64,000 nucleotides of DNA from Saururus chinensis (Eukaryota > Streptophyta > Magnoliopsida > Piperales > Saururaceae), in contig CP141144.1 of the NCBI GenBank assembly GCA_035235625.1, positions 27,897,014 through 27,961,013 of the forward strand, written 5' to 3'. The position numbers were made by a program, and so were the translations under genes. The notes under the pieces are model-generated. The model was not told the DNA's origin. It saw only the letters and a program-made list of their open reading frames with translations, and made no database searches. Of this stretch, positions 35,774 to 46,648 are shown piece after piece (positions within the stretch are counted from its first letter, which is position 1; the number at the start of each line of letters is the position of its first letter).

Positions 35774-36099
35774 GTGGCCTTAACATGGGTGGCCCACATT
35801 TTGGATGCGCGCCTATTGCTTCTTCTTGAGCATATCATTTTGGCCGCTTATGTGACTCTACTTATTACATGCCTACGCTGCCTTGCGCCTCCTGTTTCAT
35901 GAACCATGGAGTTTACTCCAATTTTGCATTCATGTAATTATTGACAATCAGTGTATTCTCATGTATGTAAATTCAATAAAACTCACGAAGTCACATTACT
36001 TCATTGTTTTTCATGTTGAAAATGTCATACATGAGCATTGCTTGCTATGTGCTACTTTCTCAACTTTCATGTGTTATCTTTGTCATTTTTCACTGACAA

Positions 36100-36339
36100 A
36101 AAGGGGGAGAACAATATCCCACCAAAATCTTTGATCTTGCAGTAAGCTTTTACAGGAAAAACTCTTCTGATCCAAGCATGAACAAAGGGGGAGCTTACAT
36201 CCATACAGTTAGGGGGAGCATTTATAGTGTTTTGTAAAACATTCTTATACTTGTATATCTTTTTCTATGCAAAACGAGTGCTTCAAGTGAAAGGTTGTTC
36301 TATAGGGTATTTTGTCACAAAAATGACAAAGGGGGAGAT
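36100..36339 (+). promoter_or_regulatory. Multiple polypurine tracts before 3' LTR
   Basis: Four G-rich tracts occur: aaaaagggggagaa (about 36099-36111), aaagggggagc (36184-36194), agggggagca (36211-36220) and aaagggggagat (36328-36339), the last directly next to the LTR start TGTTAATGACATG. Only the last should prime plus-strand DNA synthesis; extra copies upstream are a known Sirevirus trait. Confidence 0.8.
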
Positions 36340-36620
36340 TGTTAATGACATGTCAGAAAAATAGTATATTCTCCCACCTAGTTGATTGTCAATTTTTGTG
36401 ACAAATTTGTGAGTGAGCCCGTGAGTTATTTAGGTGAAGTTGATTTGAAGAGAAGACCACGAGACAACAAACTGAAGCTCCAATTCATCTACAAATTCCA
36501 TCAAGCTCAAGATTTGGATCAATTACAAATGGCACTCTCATCGTGGCTCTTACATACACTTCTTTTCGCCCCTAGGACCTTATAGTAAATAATTAATTCT
36601 CTAGGCTCACTTATAAACCT

Positions 36621-36842
36621 TTGTCTTACCCACACATGGGTAGTCTTACCCACACATGGGTAGACTCACCCACACATGGGTAGTCCTACCCACTCATGGG
36701 TAAGCTCACCCATACATGGGTAGTCTTACCCACTCTTGGGTAAGCTCACCCACTCATGGGTAGCCTTACCCACTCTTGGGTAGGCTTACCCACTCATGGG
36801 TAGTCTTACCCACACATGGGTAGACTCACCCACCAATGGGTA
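36621..36842. repeat. Eleven 20-bp palindromic tandem repeats in LTR
   Basis: Every 20 bases from 36621 to 36840 the unit t(a/t)gtcttacccacacatggg recurs with substitutions but no indels. Each unit holds the inverted pair TACCCA...TGGGTA (or CACCCA...TGGGTA). It ends 24 bp before the TATA box. Sirevirus LTRs are known to carry repeated palindromes upstream of the promoter. Confidence 0.95.
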
Positions 36843-36864
36843 AAAAGTATCATCTCTTGACCTC

Positions 36865-36870
36865 TATAAA
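36865..36870 (+). promoter_or_regulatory. LTR TATA box
   Basis: The sequence gacctctataaatacccatg has TATAAA at 36865-36870, directly downstream of the palindromic array. Transcription of the element would start about 30 bp further on. Inferred from position and consensus. Confidence 0.6.
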
Positions 36871-37938
36871 TACCCATGTCATAGGAAGAGGTGATAACCA
36901 AGTAGAGCTAAACCCTCTCAAGTCCCTTAGGCATTCTTGTAGCTTCCCTGCCTTATTTTTGGAAAGCCTTGGGCCACTTGTTTTGAATTTCTTCTCTCAT
37001 TCAAAGGAATATCAATGGAGTCTCTTTTGAGAGCCATGGAAGAAATTCAAGCTTGATGGTCTTTGGTTTCTTGTTCTTATAGTGTTGAATCTTTAGAAAC
37101 CATTCCCTTCTACCCGACTCCCTTGGCTTTTGAAATATTTCCTTCCAAAGCCTTGAATTTGTCATAAGTAACCATCCTCCCTTTGGCAATAGCCATAGAA
37201 GATTCTCAATGAGGAAGACTATTTGGCCAAGGTTTCCTTCATTTTATGAAAAACCACCTAGAAACCCAAAACCCCCCATTTAATAAGCCTCAGCAATTTC
37301 AGAGCATCGAATTAGATCCAAGGTTAGATGTGGGATGGCCAAAGATTGAACACTCTTCAAGAGCACATGTACTACTTGCAAGTGCGAGCTATTGTAAGTG
37401 TTCTTAAGATCTCTTCTTCCTAAATTTCTGGTTGGTGGAGTAAACCTAGTGGTTGAAACACCTTGGTGAGAGGGACGGGTTGTGCATAACCCACAGAGTG
37501 TGGATTCACTTAAATGTATGTACGGTTACCGGTGAACCAAGGAAAACCGGGGTTTGTAAATGGTTGTGGGATAGCCGAAACCCTCACTTAGTGGATTTCA
37601 GAGGTGCCTTGGATTAGGTGCTCTGAGAGTGGATGTACCCGTCTAAGCAAGTGCTTGACGGCGAACCACTATAAATCTCTTTGTGCATGATATCTTTATT
37701 TGTTTGATGTTGTGATGACTTTACATATCTAACTTCTCATCACTTGAGTCCTTCTCTCTCACCTTTGTGCATTCTAAATATGAATATTTGTCTTCACTGA
37801 ATGTACACACGATTGATTTCTTTTGTCTTTGATCATCATTATCATGTTGCGTGGAATTAAACTTACAAGTAACTTTTAAGTGGTTGTCGTATTCACCCCC
37901 CCCCCCCTCTAGGACTCTCTCTCCTTAGCGTACTTTCA

Positions 37939-38790
37939 CTAGATAGCTTGAAAACATGAATCTTGAATCTATGTAGCATGTTAGGATAGTTTTAACATGT
38001 TATGTAGATACTAAAAATTTTAAATTGGAATTTTGAAGTATTTGTCCATTCATGTTATGTTTGTTTATGTTTGTAATGAAGGGACATGGACAAGGAATAT
38101 GAAAATGGCAGATAGACATGGAAAACCCAATCTCCGTGTCCATTTATGTATGTGGACCCCTGTTTATGAGAGGGCAGAGCAATAAAAAATATAATTTATT
38201 CTTTTTGAGTGGTAATGACCACATATTGAGGGGAAATAGCAACACTCTAGAGTGACACCTAAAAAAAACTTTAGAGGAAATACAAACGTAGAGAAAGGTA
38301 ATGCTTGTGGAGATTAAAAATGATTCCTTAAATAAATTTGATTATTTGTACACAATAAACAAAATCCCGACAATTATCTACTATTAGAATACACTTTAAA
38401 TATTCCTAATGCAATAGAGGGTGACCCTAAAGCCAATTGCCCTAATCAAGTAAATAAATGACTCATTCCATAGTTTTAGGTGTTGACAAAGACATAACCT
38501 ACCAAATCCGCACAACAAATGATAATATCAAAGAAAAGAAAACCAAACCTTCAATATGCAAGAAAACCTCGTTAGTGTGTGATGTTAATTTGACAACAAT
38601 ACCCCCACACCCCGCACCAGCTAGGCTTTGGCCTAGCCGGCTAGATTTGCGGGCTTGGTGTGTAGGCCAAGCCAGGCCACCTTTCATGGACAATGGCCCA
38701 TAAGAAGAGAGGGTTGAGCTAGGCTAGCCCTCCCAATTTGGTCCACCTAGTCATATGCCTGAAATTTATATATATTTTGTGCACCCTTTT
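37939..38790. other. Unassigned stretch after the copia element
   Basis: AT-rich with a GC-richer patch near 38600-38740 that contains short inverted text (aggctttggcctagccggct). I see no gene. The patch could belong to an old MITE, but I cannot define its ends. Confidence 0.35.
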
Positions 38791-39165
38791 ACTTTCTTTG
38801 TTAGCGTAGAATTAGGACAATTTAGGATTAAGTAGGGTTTATTTATGTTAGGGTAGAAATTAGTATTTTATTTAATTATTAATTAATTCAGGCAATATTA
38901 GTACTTTGACATATATTTGAATAAAGGCAAGATTTTATTTTACAAACCACATGTCTAAAATGTGACTTTTTATATTTTATAGGTATGATGCGCTTCTTGA
39001 TGCACATGGATGACATGCGAGATAATCACAAGATGCTAACCATGCCTACAAATGATCTAGACAAGTTTTCATATTTACAGATGCATTGAAATGTGCATGA
39101 CCAAGGAGGCCTCAAGCAATTAGTTGGGTAGTTCTATGTTGCAACACTTGATGGGATTAAATAAA
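38791..39165. repeat. Diverged second copy of the 8430-8660 LTR sequence
   Basis: Blocks tagggtttatttatgttagg, aattattaattaattcaggc and acatgtctaaaatgtgac correspond in order to tagggtttatgtgtattaag, gttattaattaatttgggcg and acacgtctaaaatatgg at 8462-8595. It is therefore another remnant of the Athila/Tat-like LTR. Confidence 0.6.
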
Positions 39166-40060
39166 GTTTACTCCATATTAAAGCTTTCAAAATAAGAAAA
39201 TATAAGATTCTGAGTAAGATTGTAAGAGTATATTTCTAAGCAAGACGGTAAGCATATATTTTTTTGCAAGACTATAAGCATATATTGTTTAGTAAGACTG
39301 TAAGTGTGAGAATTTGGGTAAGATGGTATGAGTAAGAATGTAAGACTATTTTAAGTAAGACTATAAGTGTAAGAATTACATGAGTAAGACTATAAGTATA
39401 AGAGCATGTGTAAGTAGGTCAAATGGTATGTGTATGTGCATGATTGTTATATGATACGACTCTGATGTATGTGTATGCATGTATGCTTCATGTTTGAGTT
39501 GAATGAATGCATCTATATATAAACTTAAGAGTTCATTGTTTAGATTTACCCTAGTGAGTATAAAAATACTTATTTTCTCTCTTTTTTTAGCCCCAATGGT
39601 CAGAAGGCTTTTGTAGGTATGTGACAAAGAGCTTCTAAAGATGGATGCTAATTTCTATGGGTGGATTGAATTCCATTGGCTTAGGTATACTCTTTCATTC
39701 ACTGTGAGCCTTTATTTTTGCCCTAACCTGATGTATGGGTTAGATAAAAATTAAGGTGTTTATACTTTTTTGACTTGTAATTTGGATTTGTGGACTGTTT
39801 ATAGGATTTGTACTCAGGGATGCTAGGAGAGATTTGTATTTAAAGCCTATGATTATTGCAATTTATTTCATATATTTATTTTTGAGTAGAGACTGAGAAG
39901 TTTTAGTTTGATTGTACGATGTTTGATTGAAAGAAAAAAATTTGTATAGGAAAAATTGATTCGTGATATTTTAAAATATAAAATTGCTTTCATAGGTTTC
40001 ATATTTCATCATTTTCTTCATTTATAGTTGTTATATTACAAAAAGTTTCTGTGAAATTTT
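39166..40060. repeat. LTR-like remnant with short degenerate repeats
   Basis: From about 39205 to 39415 a degenerate unit agtaagactgtaagtgt recurs every 25-40 bases. Downstream the block tttaccctagtgagtataaa resembles the gtgagtat block of the other LTRs in this window. No LTR boundary is clear. Confidence 0.35.
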
Positions 40061-40088
40061 AAGAAAATGAGTTGAAAAATCTCATGCA

Positions 40089-42160
40089 TTACATGTGTTG
40101 CCATGTACGCTTAATTAAACGAGTCATCAGCATCAACCTCACTTTTTTTAACATTGCATTCTCACTTTCAAACCTATTTGAGCTAAGTGTTCCATATCTT
40201 TTGCTTGAGAATGAAACACTGACCCAGTAATTTGCACCAATCTTATCAAGCCAAGCATATGCCTCTGAATTATGTTCTTTTATACTATAAATTGTGTTAT
40301 CATACACATTGTATAAAAGTTTCGGTGGCCACATGGAGCTAATTGTTTAGGTAGTTGTCTTTAAATTTGTTTAATATATTAGTTGCCATGTGATGGATTT
40401 AATATGTGGTGTATAGAGTAAAATAATTGCTTCGTAACATTTGTCAAGCCCTTTATTATATCACAAACAATTGTGTCCAATTTAGTTGGAAGATCTGAAA
40501 ATAAATAATCCTTTAGCAATTCAAGAAAATATTTAAACTTTTTCTCACACTCATTCTTGACCATTGCAAATGTGATGTAGAGCATATTATTGTTCCTATC
40601 TAGTGCAATTGATATCAATAGCTGATTAGGATACTTTCTCTTCAAGAAAGTCGCATCTAAGGTTAGCAATAACCTCAATGTTGTTTTGAAAGCTCTTGCA
40701 ACAAACCCAAATATTTAAAATACTCTTTAAAATTGCAACCCCTTAAAAGTCCAGAAATATCACATGATAACTACTACACTACTAGGATGAATCATTACTA
40801 TCTTGATGTTGTATGTAAGAAGTATGCAATATGATTCATCCGGTCCCCATTAATTATCACATAGTGCTTTACTTGCATAAAAAGATTTGTGGTAGTCAAC
40901 ATTGAACCTTCTTACACGATATGTTAACAAAACATACTATAGTAAAATTGATATTATAAACATCATGTTCCTAGTAACGCAGCATGTTAACAAGGTGTAT
41001 TTTGTAAAAATGGACTTTATAAGCATAGTGTACCCAATACACGTTAGGTTAACAAGTCATATTTTCGTAAACATGACTTTATAAATATCATTTAAGCAAA
41101 TCCACAATATGGAAATTTTATATAATAATAACTTAAGAAGGTGTGCCTTACTTGAGTGCTAGCATTTCTTGTAGTTTGCAATTATACCCTGGTGCTTAGA
41201 AATATATGTAGCTATGTTTTTTAGTGTAACATATATGAAATCTTTAAATAGGCCATAACATTTTCTCACAATCCAAAGGTGAGACGATAAAGGGTGGCCA
41301 ATTGGCTTCATTTGCATTCCACACACATGGTCAGGCACTAACCTTATCATAGTCACATTATCTTCTATGTTAGATACCTTCCAAGTCATTGTTGATATGA
41401 AGCCTTCCGACGATCCCCAAATCCAAGTCTAGGCTGTTGGAATAGGTTTTGCAGCGGATCACCAAATCTTGGCGATCTTCTCTATCTAATGAATGAGGAG
41501 TTTGCTTTGAAATTGTCTGCCCTGCACTTCAACAAGTAGATTGGTACAATATAAACCTCTGGTAAAATGCCCCCTCGTCTAAGTACCTCTTGCAAGACTC
41601 GTCGGAGCACTTTGTAGCATATGTATTCTTATTCTCATCCACAACCCGATATACAAAAATTTAGCTTTCTTGTAAGGTCAATTAAAACCCTCTTTATAGG
41701 TACTAAGCTTTGGAACTTTGCACTCAATTGAAGTAGATTTTGATAGTCCTTTGGTTACAAAGTAGTCGTCATTATATTGCCCTCACCAATATTTAGTTCT
41801 AACAGGTTGAGATCATCAACCGCCGCCCATTCTGCCTTGGCCTTGATGTCAATATTACTAGGTACTTCATTGTGTCCAAATTCTTCATAGTCAAATATAC
41901 TTTTCATGTCAATTATGTCATTCTTGTTTTATTGCTCATCATCCCACACTTCTTAAAATTCTAGCTTGTTGGCATTTTTAGGGTTGTATGGGAGATCATA
42001 ATTATCAAATGAAGTCCTTAACGCTCCCATTGTTGGCGACATTTCTTCAAATTTAGTGTGTGCCTTTTGTAATAAGTTCTGTAGACATTGGAATGTAGAA
42101 CTCTCTCAGTTCTCCTAATAGGCAATAGATATAAACGTGATAATAAATATGTAATATCCC
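40089..42160 (-). pseudogene. MULE transposase, broken
   Basis: Read on the minus strand, the N-terminal part (42090-41400) is in pieces, with DDLNLLELNIGEGNI recognisable. A DNA-binding segment follows (41389-41159: MTWKVSNIEDNVTMIRLVPD, ending ISKHQGIIANYKKC). The catalytic segment (40678-40379) reads LLLTLDATFLKRKYPNQLLI and continues with NECEKKFKYFLELLKDYLF; the D of L-D-A-T-F is the first catalytic aspartate position of MULE enzymes. The C-terminal segment (40334-40089) holds SEAYAWLDKIGANYW and RYGTLSSNRFESENAML, a degraded form of the block before the SWIM finger. No CCHC tail is seen. Stops, frame changes and an inverted-repeat-filled gap (40880-41110) interrupt it. Confidence 0.75.
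40880..41110. repeat. Inverted-repeat-rich gap inside MULE transposase
   Basis: Half-sites cacgatatgttaac, acgcagcatgttaac and acacgttaggttaac recur with a spacing near 60 bp, giving a loose tandem arrangement. It lies between coding segments, like the introns of the Ulp1 gene copy 2. Confidence 0.5.
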
Positions 42161-42169
42161 ACAACTTTG

Positions 42170-42430
42170 TCTATTTGGTTACTAACTTTTAATATTTTAT
42201 CATGTCATTGATGGAACAATATTCATATAAGTCATGTTATCATATCTACGCTAACACGAATATGTGAGATATTGCTTTTTTATTTGCATCAATAATTATG
42301 CAACGTCATCAGTATCTCATTTTTCCTAAACACGATGGTTTATATTAATGTGTTTTTGAGAACACAATAAAGTGTAATATCATGTAATCTATAATTCAAC
42401 GTTACCTTATTATTTCATAAGTGAATGGTG
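42170..42430. repeat. Inverted-repeat-rich spacer upstream of MULE gene
   Basis: Contains catgttatcatatctacgct followed by aacacgaatatg and further half-sites such as aaacacgatgg and gagaacacaata. It precedes the 5' block (42440-42560) shared with 27171. Confidence 0.45.
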
Positions 42431-43480
42431 CATGATTGTTTCCTGTCTAAAATCCACCATTCATGCTGGGTAAACTAATACTACTGGTGATTTATTCACA
42501 ATCTGGTTCCTTTCTACTAATAGTGATTTATTTCCATTGACAGCCTCATTCATCTTCGCATACAATGATAACACTTATTTATTTATTTTTTAATTAATAA
42601 AAAATATTAATTATAAATTTTTATCATCTTTTAATTTATATATAATGAATAATTATGAAGATGAAATCAAATACTTTAAAGTCACATTATCATTTATGGT
42701 AGGTCTTTCATTTACTTGTGTAAGTAGTTTGTCTAACCTCACCCAGGGGATCAATATTCATCAATCATACATTTTCACCTATATATACGCTATCATTTGT
42801 TACCTTTTTATGGTAATATATACAAATATCAATCATATTAATTAAGCTAGTTTAAGGGTCCTTCAATTGGTCGAAATAAAGCCTTTTTTAACTGGTACAA
42901 TTTTTATAGTTTAAAATAATAATAAAAATTGTTGCTTTTACCATCTCTATGGGACTCACTCATGATTCAATGCCGATTATCTCCTGCTGGCAAACTCAGC
43001 CTCACCACCAATCATTCCTCTTCACTCAAATAGTGCCTCATTATTCATTTATGAGGATCTCTGTGTGAGGATTGGTTGTATTTAAACTTAAGGACAGTTT
43101 CGTCCTACCTTAAGTGATACAACATTTAATATTAAAAAGGATGGAATATGAAAATTTGGCATCCGCCGGGTAATATTGACAAATCTCTTAAAGTTAGGTA
43201 AGTGCGTCACTTTGTGAGAAAGAATTAATATAGAAGTCAGATACAATCGAATGGAAAGAGCATCCATAATATTTTTCATTAAGAAGCAAAGTCACACAAG
43301 GAACTTCGACACGGGTCGGTATTTGTTTAGGCAAAAGAGCCCCACATGGAACTTACAACAAACCAGTATCAAATAATATTACTTGCATGTGAGCATGAGT
43401 TCCGCTTTAGAAGTTCTTGAATTGAATCCAGAAGATCAATAAATAGTTGTATGAAGCAATATAACCAATTTTCTCTAAGC
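42431..43480. other. Intergenic stretch between MULE remnant and GT4 gene
   Basis: Starts with the block shared with 27171 and continues AT-rich. No terminus of the MULE is recognisable, and I find no clear polyadenylation signal for the gene to the right. Confidence 0.4.
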
Positions 43481-44938
43481 CTATGGATACTTACAAAATG
43501 CCTCGTTTTTTATACATAAGAACAATCTCTCATACGCTAAAGCCATTTTAGGAGCCGTGAACATGGAGGTGGCATACGTTTGACATGCCCTCCCTCTCTC
43601 AGCCAGCCTCTTTGGCCCTTCTTCAACCACCAACTCCAGTGCTTCTAGCAAGGACTCCACGTTGGGCGTGAACGTGAAACCGAACTCATCGTTCACAACA
43701 ATCGTCCCTTTGATGCTTGGGAACCTGGTGGCCAATATGGGCTTCCCACACAACATGGCCTCCATCAGGGTCAGATCAAGACCTTGGGGCCTCAGTGTAG
43801 GGTTAACAAACGCGTCAAGTGAGTTGTAGAAAGCCCTCAGCTCAGTTGGGGGAAGAGCCCCCAAGGCCAGCACTTGTGGTCCTAGTTCTTTGTACCTTTG
43901 TTCCCATGGCCCAGTTCCAGCCACTAATAGGTAGACTCCAGGGTACTTAGATATGAGCTTTGAGAAGGCTTCATATAGCAAGGGATGGCCCTTGTCCTTC
44001 ACTAGTCTCCCGGAGACTCCCACCACTAGGCTGGCGTTCTCCGGCACGCCGTAACGGATCCGGAACTTCTGGCCCAGCCTTGCATCTGGCCTGAAAGATC
44101 GGTCGTCGATTCCGTTGAGGATGACATGAACTCTGCCCTTAGGGATCTGGTAGACATCTCTCAGCATCTCCCCACTGCTATCACTAATGGCCACATGATG
44201 GGCATAGCTATGAAAGAATCTAATTTCCCCCAGTATCCTCTGCACCACTCCATTGAGGCTGTTGTTGACGTCAGGAGACATGGGCTCATTGGGTTTACGG
44301 ATGAGGTCTTGGTAGATCTTGGAGTGCAGTGCCTCTAGGGCAAACCCATGCCATGAGACCACCAAGTTTGGGACAGACCGGGCCAGCCAGTGGGGAAGGG
44401 CCACGCTCTCAGAATGCACCACATCGAACGGTTCATGTTTGTTATCGGCCTCGTATCTGGCCCACGCCTCGTGGTAGTCCCACCGGCCGTTGGACCCTCC
44501 GAGGAAGTGAAGGTTGGGGGACCCTGTACCAGAGCTCCCATTAATCTCCCTGAGGCTTCCTTGCTGCGACCCAGATGTGTAGACATGGATGTTGTGACCA
44601 CGTTGAGCAAGTGCACCATGCAGCGTCAGAGCATGCCTCTCCATGCCGCCTGGGCTGGCGCTCAAGGGCCATTTCCTAGAGAACACTGCCACCTTCAGGG
44701 CAGCCGGCGGCGGCCGGTCGTCGACAGCAAAGAGGCTGTTCCACGCGAATTCTGCCGTTCTGAGGTCACCGGACCATGGCCGGCTAATTGTGGCAAAATG
44801 AGAGGAGTGGCATAGAGATAGAGAGGATGAAGGGGTGTGAAGGAGAAGTAGGGTAGGGATTGACAGGCTGATGAGGAAGAGAAGAGTGGTGTTGACATAG
44901 GTGAGAGAAGGGAGAAGCTTCTTTGCTTTGGTAGCCAT
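43481..44938 (-). CDS. GT4-family glycosyltransferase, type II membrane protein
   Basis: This single uninterrupted frame encodes 485 residues. The ATG at 44938 (context gccATGGct, MATKAKK) is chosen because the frame upstream has no other ATG, only a GTG. Residues about 14-33 (YVNTTLLFLISLSIPTLLLL) form one membrane anchor after a short basic tail, as in Golgi type II enzymes. The N-terminal half (about 82-125) has VAVFSRKWPLSASPGGMERH, the glycine-rich start of GT-B enzymes. The C-terminal half has VVGVSGRLVKDKGHPLLYEA and NPTLRPQGLDLTLMEAMLCG. In the E-x7-E nucleotide-sugar site the first glutamate is Q and the second is kept; from memory the plant relatives share this. Sugar donor and acceptor are unknown. 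It is much more GC-rich than its surroundings and is the only intact gene here. Confidence 0.9.
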   Translation of the reverse strand: MATKAKKLLPSLTYVNTTLLFLISLSIPTLLLLHTPSSSLSLCHSSHFATISRPWSGDLRTAEFAWNSLFAVDDRPPPAALKVAVFSRKWPLSASPGGMERHALTLHGALAQRGHNIHVYTSGSQQGSLREINGSSGTGSPNLHFLGGSNGRWDYHEAWARYEADNKHEPFDVVHSESVALPHWLARSVPNLVVSWHGFALEALHSKIYQDLIRKPNEPMSPDVNNSLNGVVQRILGEIRFFHSYAHHVAISDSSGEMLRDVYQIPKGRVHVILNGIDDRSFRPDARLGQKFRIRYGVPENASLVVGVSGRLVKDKGHPLLYEAFSKLISKYPGVYLLVAGTGPWEQRYKELGPQVLALGALPPTELRAFYNSLDAFVNPTLRPQGLDLTLMEAMLCGKPILATRFPSIKGTIVVNDEFGFTFTPNVESLLEALELVVEEGPKRLAERGRACQTYATSMFTAPKMALAYERLFLCIKNEAFCKYP

Positions 44939-44999
44939 GGCAGAGCTGGGGGAAGAGCTTGCATTCACATACGCCCTCACCCTCTGTCCTGGAGCAATT

Positions 45000-45085
45000 T
45001 AAGCAAAATCTGGTCGAGGTTGGCCAGGAGAGAGGCGAGAGAGAGAGAAAAGTGAGGGGATTGGACACGCATTTAAGCACGTAAA
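45000..45085 (-). promoter_or_regulatory. Possible core promoter and CT-rich leader of GT4 gene
   Basis: Read on the minus strand, tacgtgcttaaatgcg (about 45083-45068) offers an ACGTG core and a weak TTAAAT TATA-like element about 130 bp before the ATG. A pyrimidine-rich run ctctctctctcgcctctctc (about 45051-45032) follows, as common in plant leaders. This rests on position only. Confidence 0.3.
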
Positions 45086-45149
45086 AAAGCTGGCTGTGCG
45101 TTTCCTGGCCAGTTCTAATTCCACGAACTTCTTGTGGGTCAAACACAAG

Positions 45150-46648
45150 TTGGTTTGGTTTGGATCCATCTGATGGCCGAATTTGATGAGGAGGTGACCA
45201 GAGCTGTGGCTACATGCTATTTGACCTAACTCCTCAAGATGTGGGCTCCAAAGTTGAAGGCTAACATGTCAAAACTTAGGTTCGAAGACCCGGACCAGCC
45301 GGATCAGCGGCAACCAAGCTGGTAACTTTTCAGGGATTCACATGGGATCCCCCATGTGGCCATGTCCAGGTTAATGCTATATTCCTCTATTCCATGTTTG
45401 TCTTTATCATATGTATAGGTGGGGTCTGTTTTTGCTTATATTATATGAGAAATTATTAAGTATATTTATACGTAATCAATCCGGATTAGACATGCCTAAA
45501 TCGATTTTGATCATATGAGTCCGCGAATGACAGCATGCGTTTACATGGATTCGTATTATGCATAGTTCTTCACTATGCATAACGTATATACCTAATAGTT
45601 TTTCTTCTTACATAAACTTGAAGAACCTTCCGGTGTGTGAAAGAGTCCACATCAACCATTTCTGTTGACGCGTGCAAACCAAGGGAATGGCACGTGTTCG
45701 AATTTGACAAAAGAGGGTGTCTGATATTGATGAAAAGGGTAAAAGTAGAGTTTGAGTAATATTTGTGTGCACTCAACCTGAGCACCGTTTGAGATATTAT
45801 AATGTAATAAATATGCTATAAACTATTATATTTTAAATTTTTTTAACAAAATAAATTTAAATTTTTAAAGAACACTAAACAAAATAGATATGAACTTTTA
45901 AGGAACACCAAATATATAGAGGGGTTTGTTGTAACATCTAAAGTAGACCTACACACATGTGAGGTTGGTGCCTCCTGTAAACAAATGACTATGTTTACCT
46001 CGGATGCTTTTTCTCCTTTTGGTAGGATAATAATCTAGTATGGCCAAAATACAAAGATCCACTGCTAGTTCTGCCCTCGCCGGCTACTAGAGTTCCAAAG
46101 AGAAACCTTTCAACCTCACTGTCCTCTCCCGGATGCTTCCCTCTCCATCACTCTAGATGGGCTCTATGCTCCACATGGCATTGTCGCCCTACACATGCTC
46201 CTGCCCATTCGTGCCTTACAAGCTCTCCTTGCTCCACACATTGTATCCCTCTTACATTGTAATTATAGAAGTTAGAAGCCCAGAAAAAACCCGCAAAAAT
46301 TAACAATGGTTTGAAATTGCAAAAGTTTCTCTTCTCGTCTGGAAGTTATGCTGTGTCTGGAAGTTTTGTTGTACAATCATTTCCAAATGGGCAGGGTAGG
46401 ACTTTGGTAAAGTGTATTTGTGGCCTAGGAGAAGTACAGAATAGAAGCATGCGAAGTAAACAAAGACCAAATATCAAAAGGCAAATAAGTAGAATACCAA
46501 ATAACCAAACAAATGTCGCATTATCAATAATATGACTAGCACATTACAGTGTGAACAATGACACGCTAAACTAAAATTGATATGCCCATTGCTAACATGA
46601 CGCATATCACATCGTGTTTTCAAAGATACGGTAATTAATAAAGTCGTA
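45150..46648. other. Intergenic stretch between GT4 gene and CACTA element
   Basis: No gene recognised. From about 46540 to 46640 half-sites such as atcgtgttttc and tgacacgctaaac recall the dispersed inverted-repeat DNA. The short open frames (for example 46311-46535) resemble nothing I know. Confidence 0.4.

Larger units (their letters stand above)
28284..37938 (+). mobile_element. Sirevirus-like Ty1/copia element without 5' LTR
   Basis: In copia order the + strand carries gag, protease, integrase and RT-RNase H, then an additional ORF3 (34174-35773), a noncoding tail with repeated AAAGGGGGAG polypurine tracts, and a 1599-bp LTR. An extra ORF after RNase H together with multiple polypurine tracts is characteristic of the Sirevirus (SIRE/Maximus) genus. 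No 5' LTR or methionine-tRNA binding site can be found upstream of gag. CTAGAT occurs at 28279-28284 and again at 37939-37944, right after the LTR; this could be a target duplication but may be chance. The left limit is therefore approximate. Stops and frameshifts occur in every ORF. Confidence 0.85.
36340..37938 (+). mobile_element. 3' LTR of the Sirevirus-like element
   Basis: The 1599-bp LTR starts TGTTAATGACATG right after the polypurine tract and ends GCGTACTTTCA. It contains eleven 20-bp repeats, a TATA box and, near its end, a C-run (about 37898-37911) with ctctaggactctctctcc. These features fit a Sirevirus LTR. No second copy lies within the window, so divergence cannot be used to date it. 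Confidence 0.8.

Noticed and set aside
44126-44815. Open frames opposite and inside the glycosyltransferase gene
   Set aside because: Shadows of a GC-rich coding sequence; only the minus frame 43481-44938 shows family motifs.
44939-44980. Extension of the glycosyltransferase by 14 residues
   Set aside because: It would start at GTG; the ATG at 44938 has a good context and gives the normal short tail before the membrane anchor.
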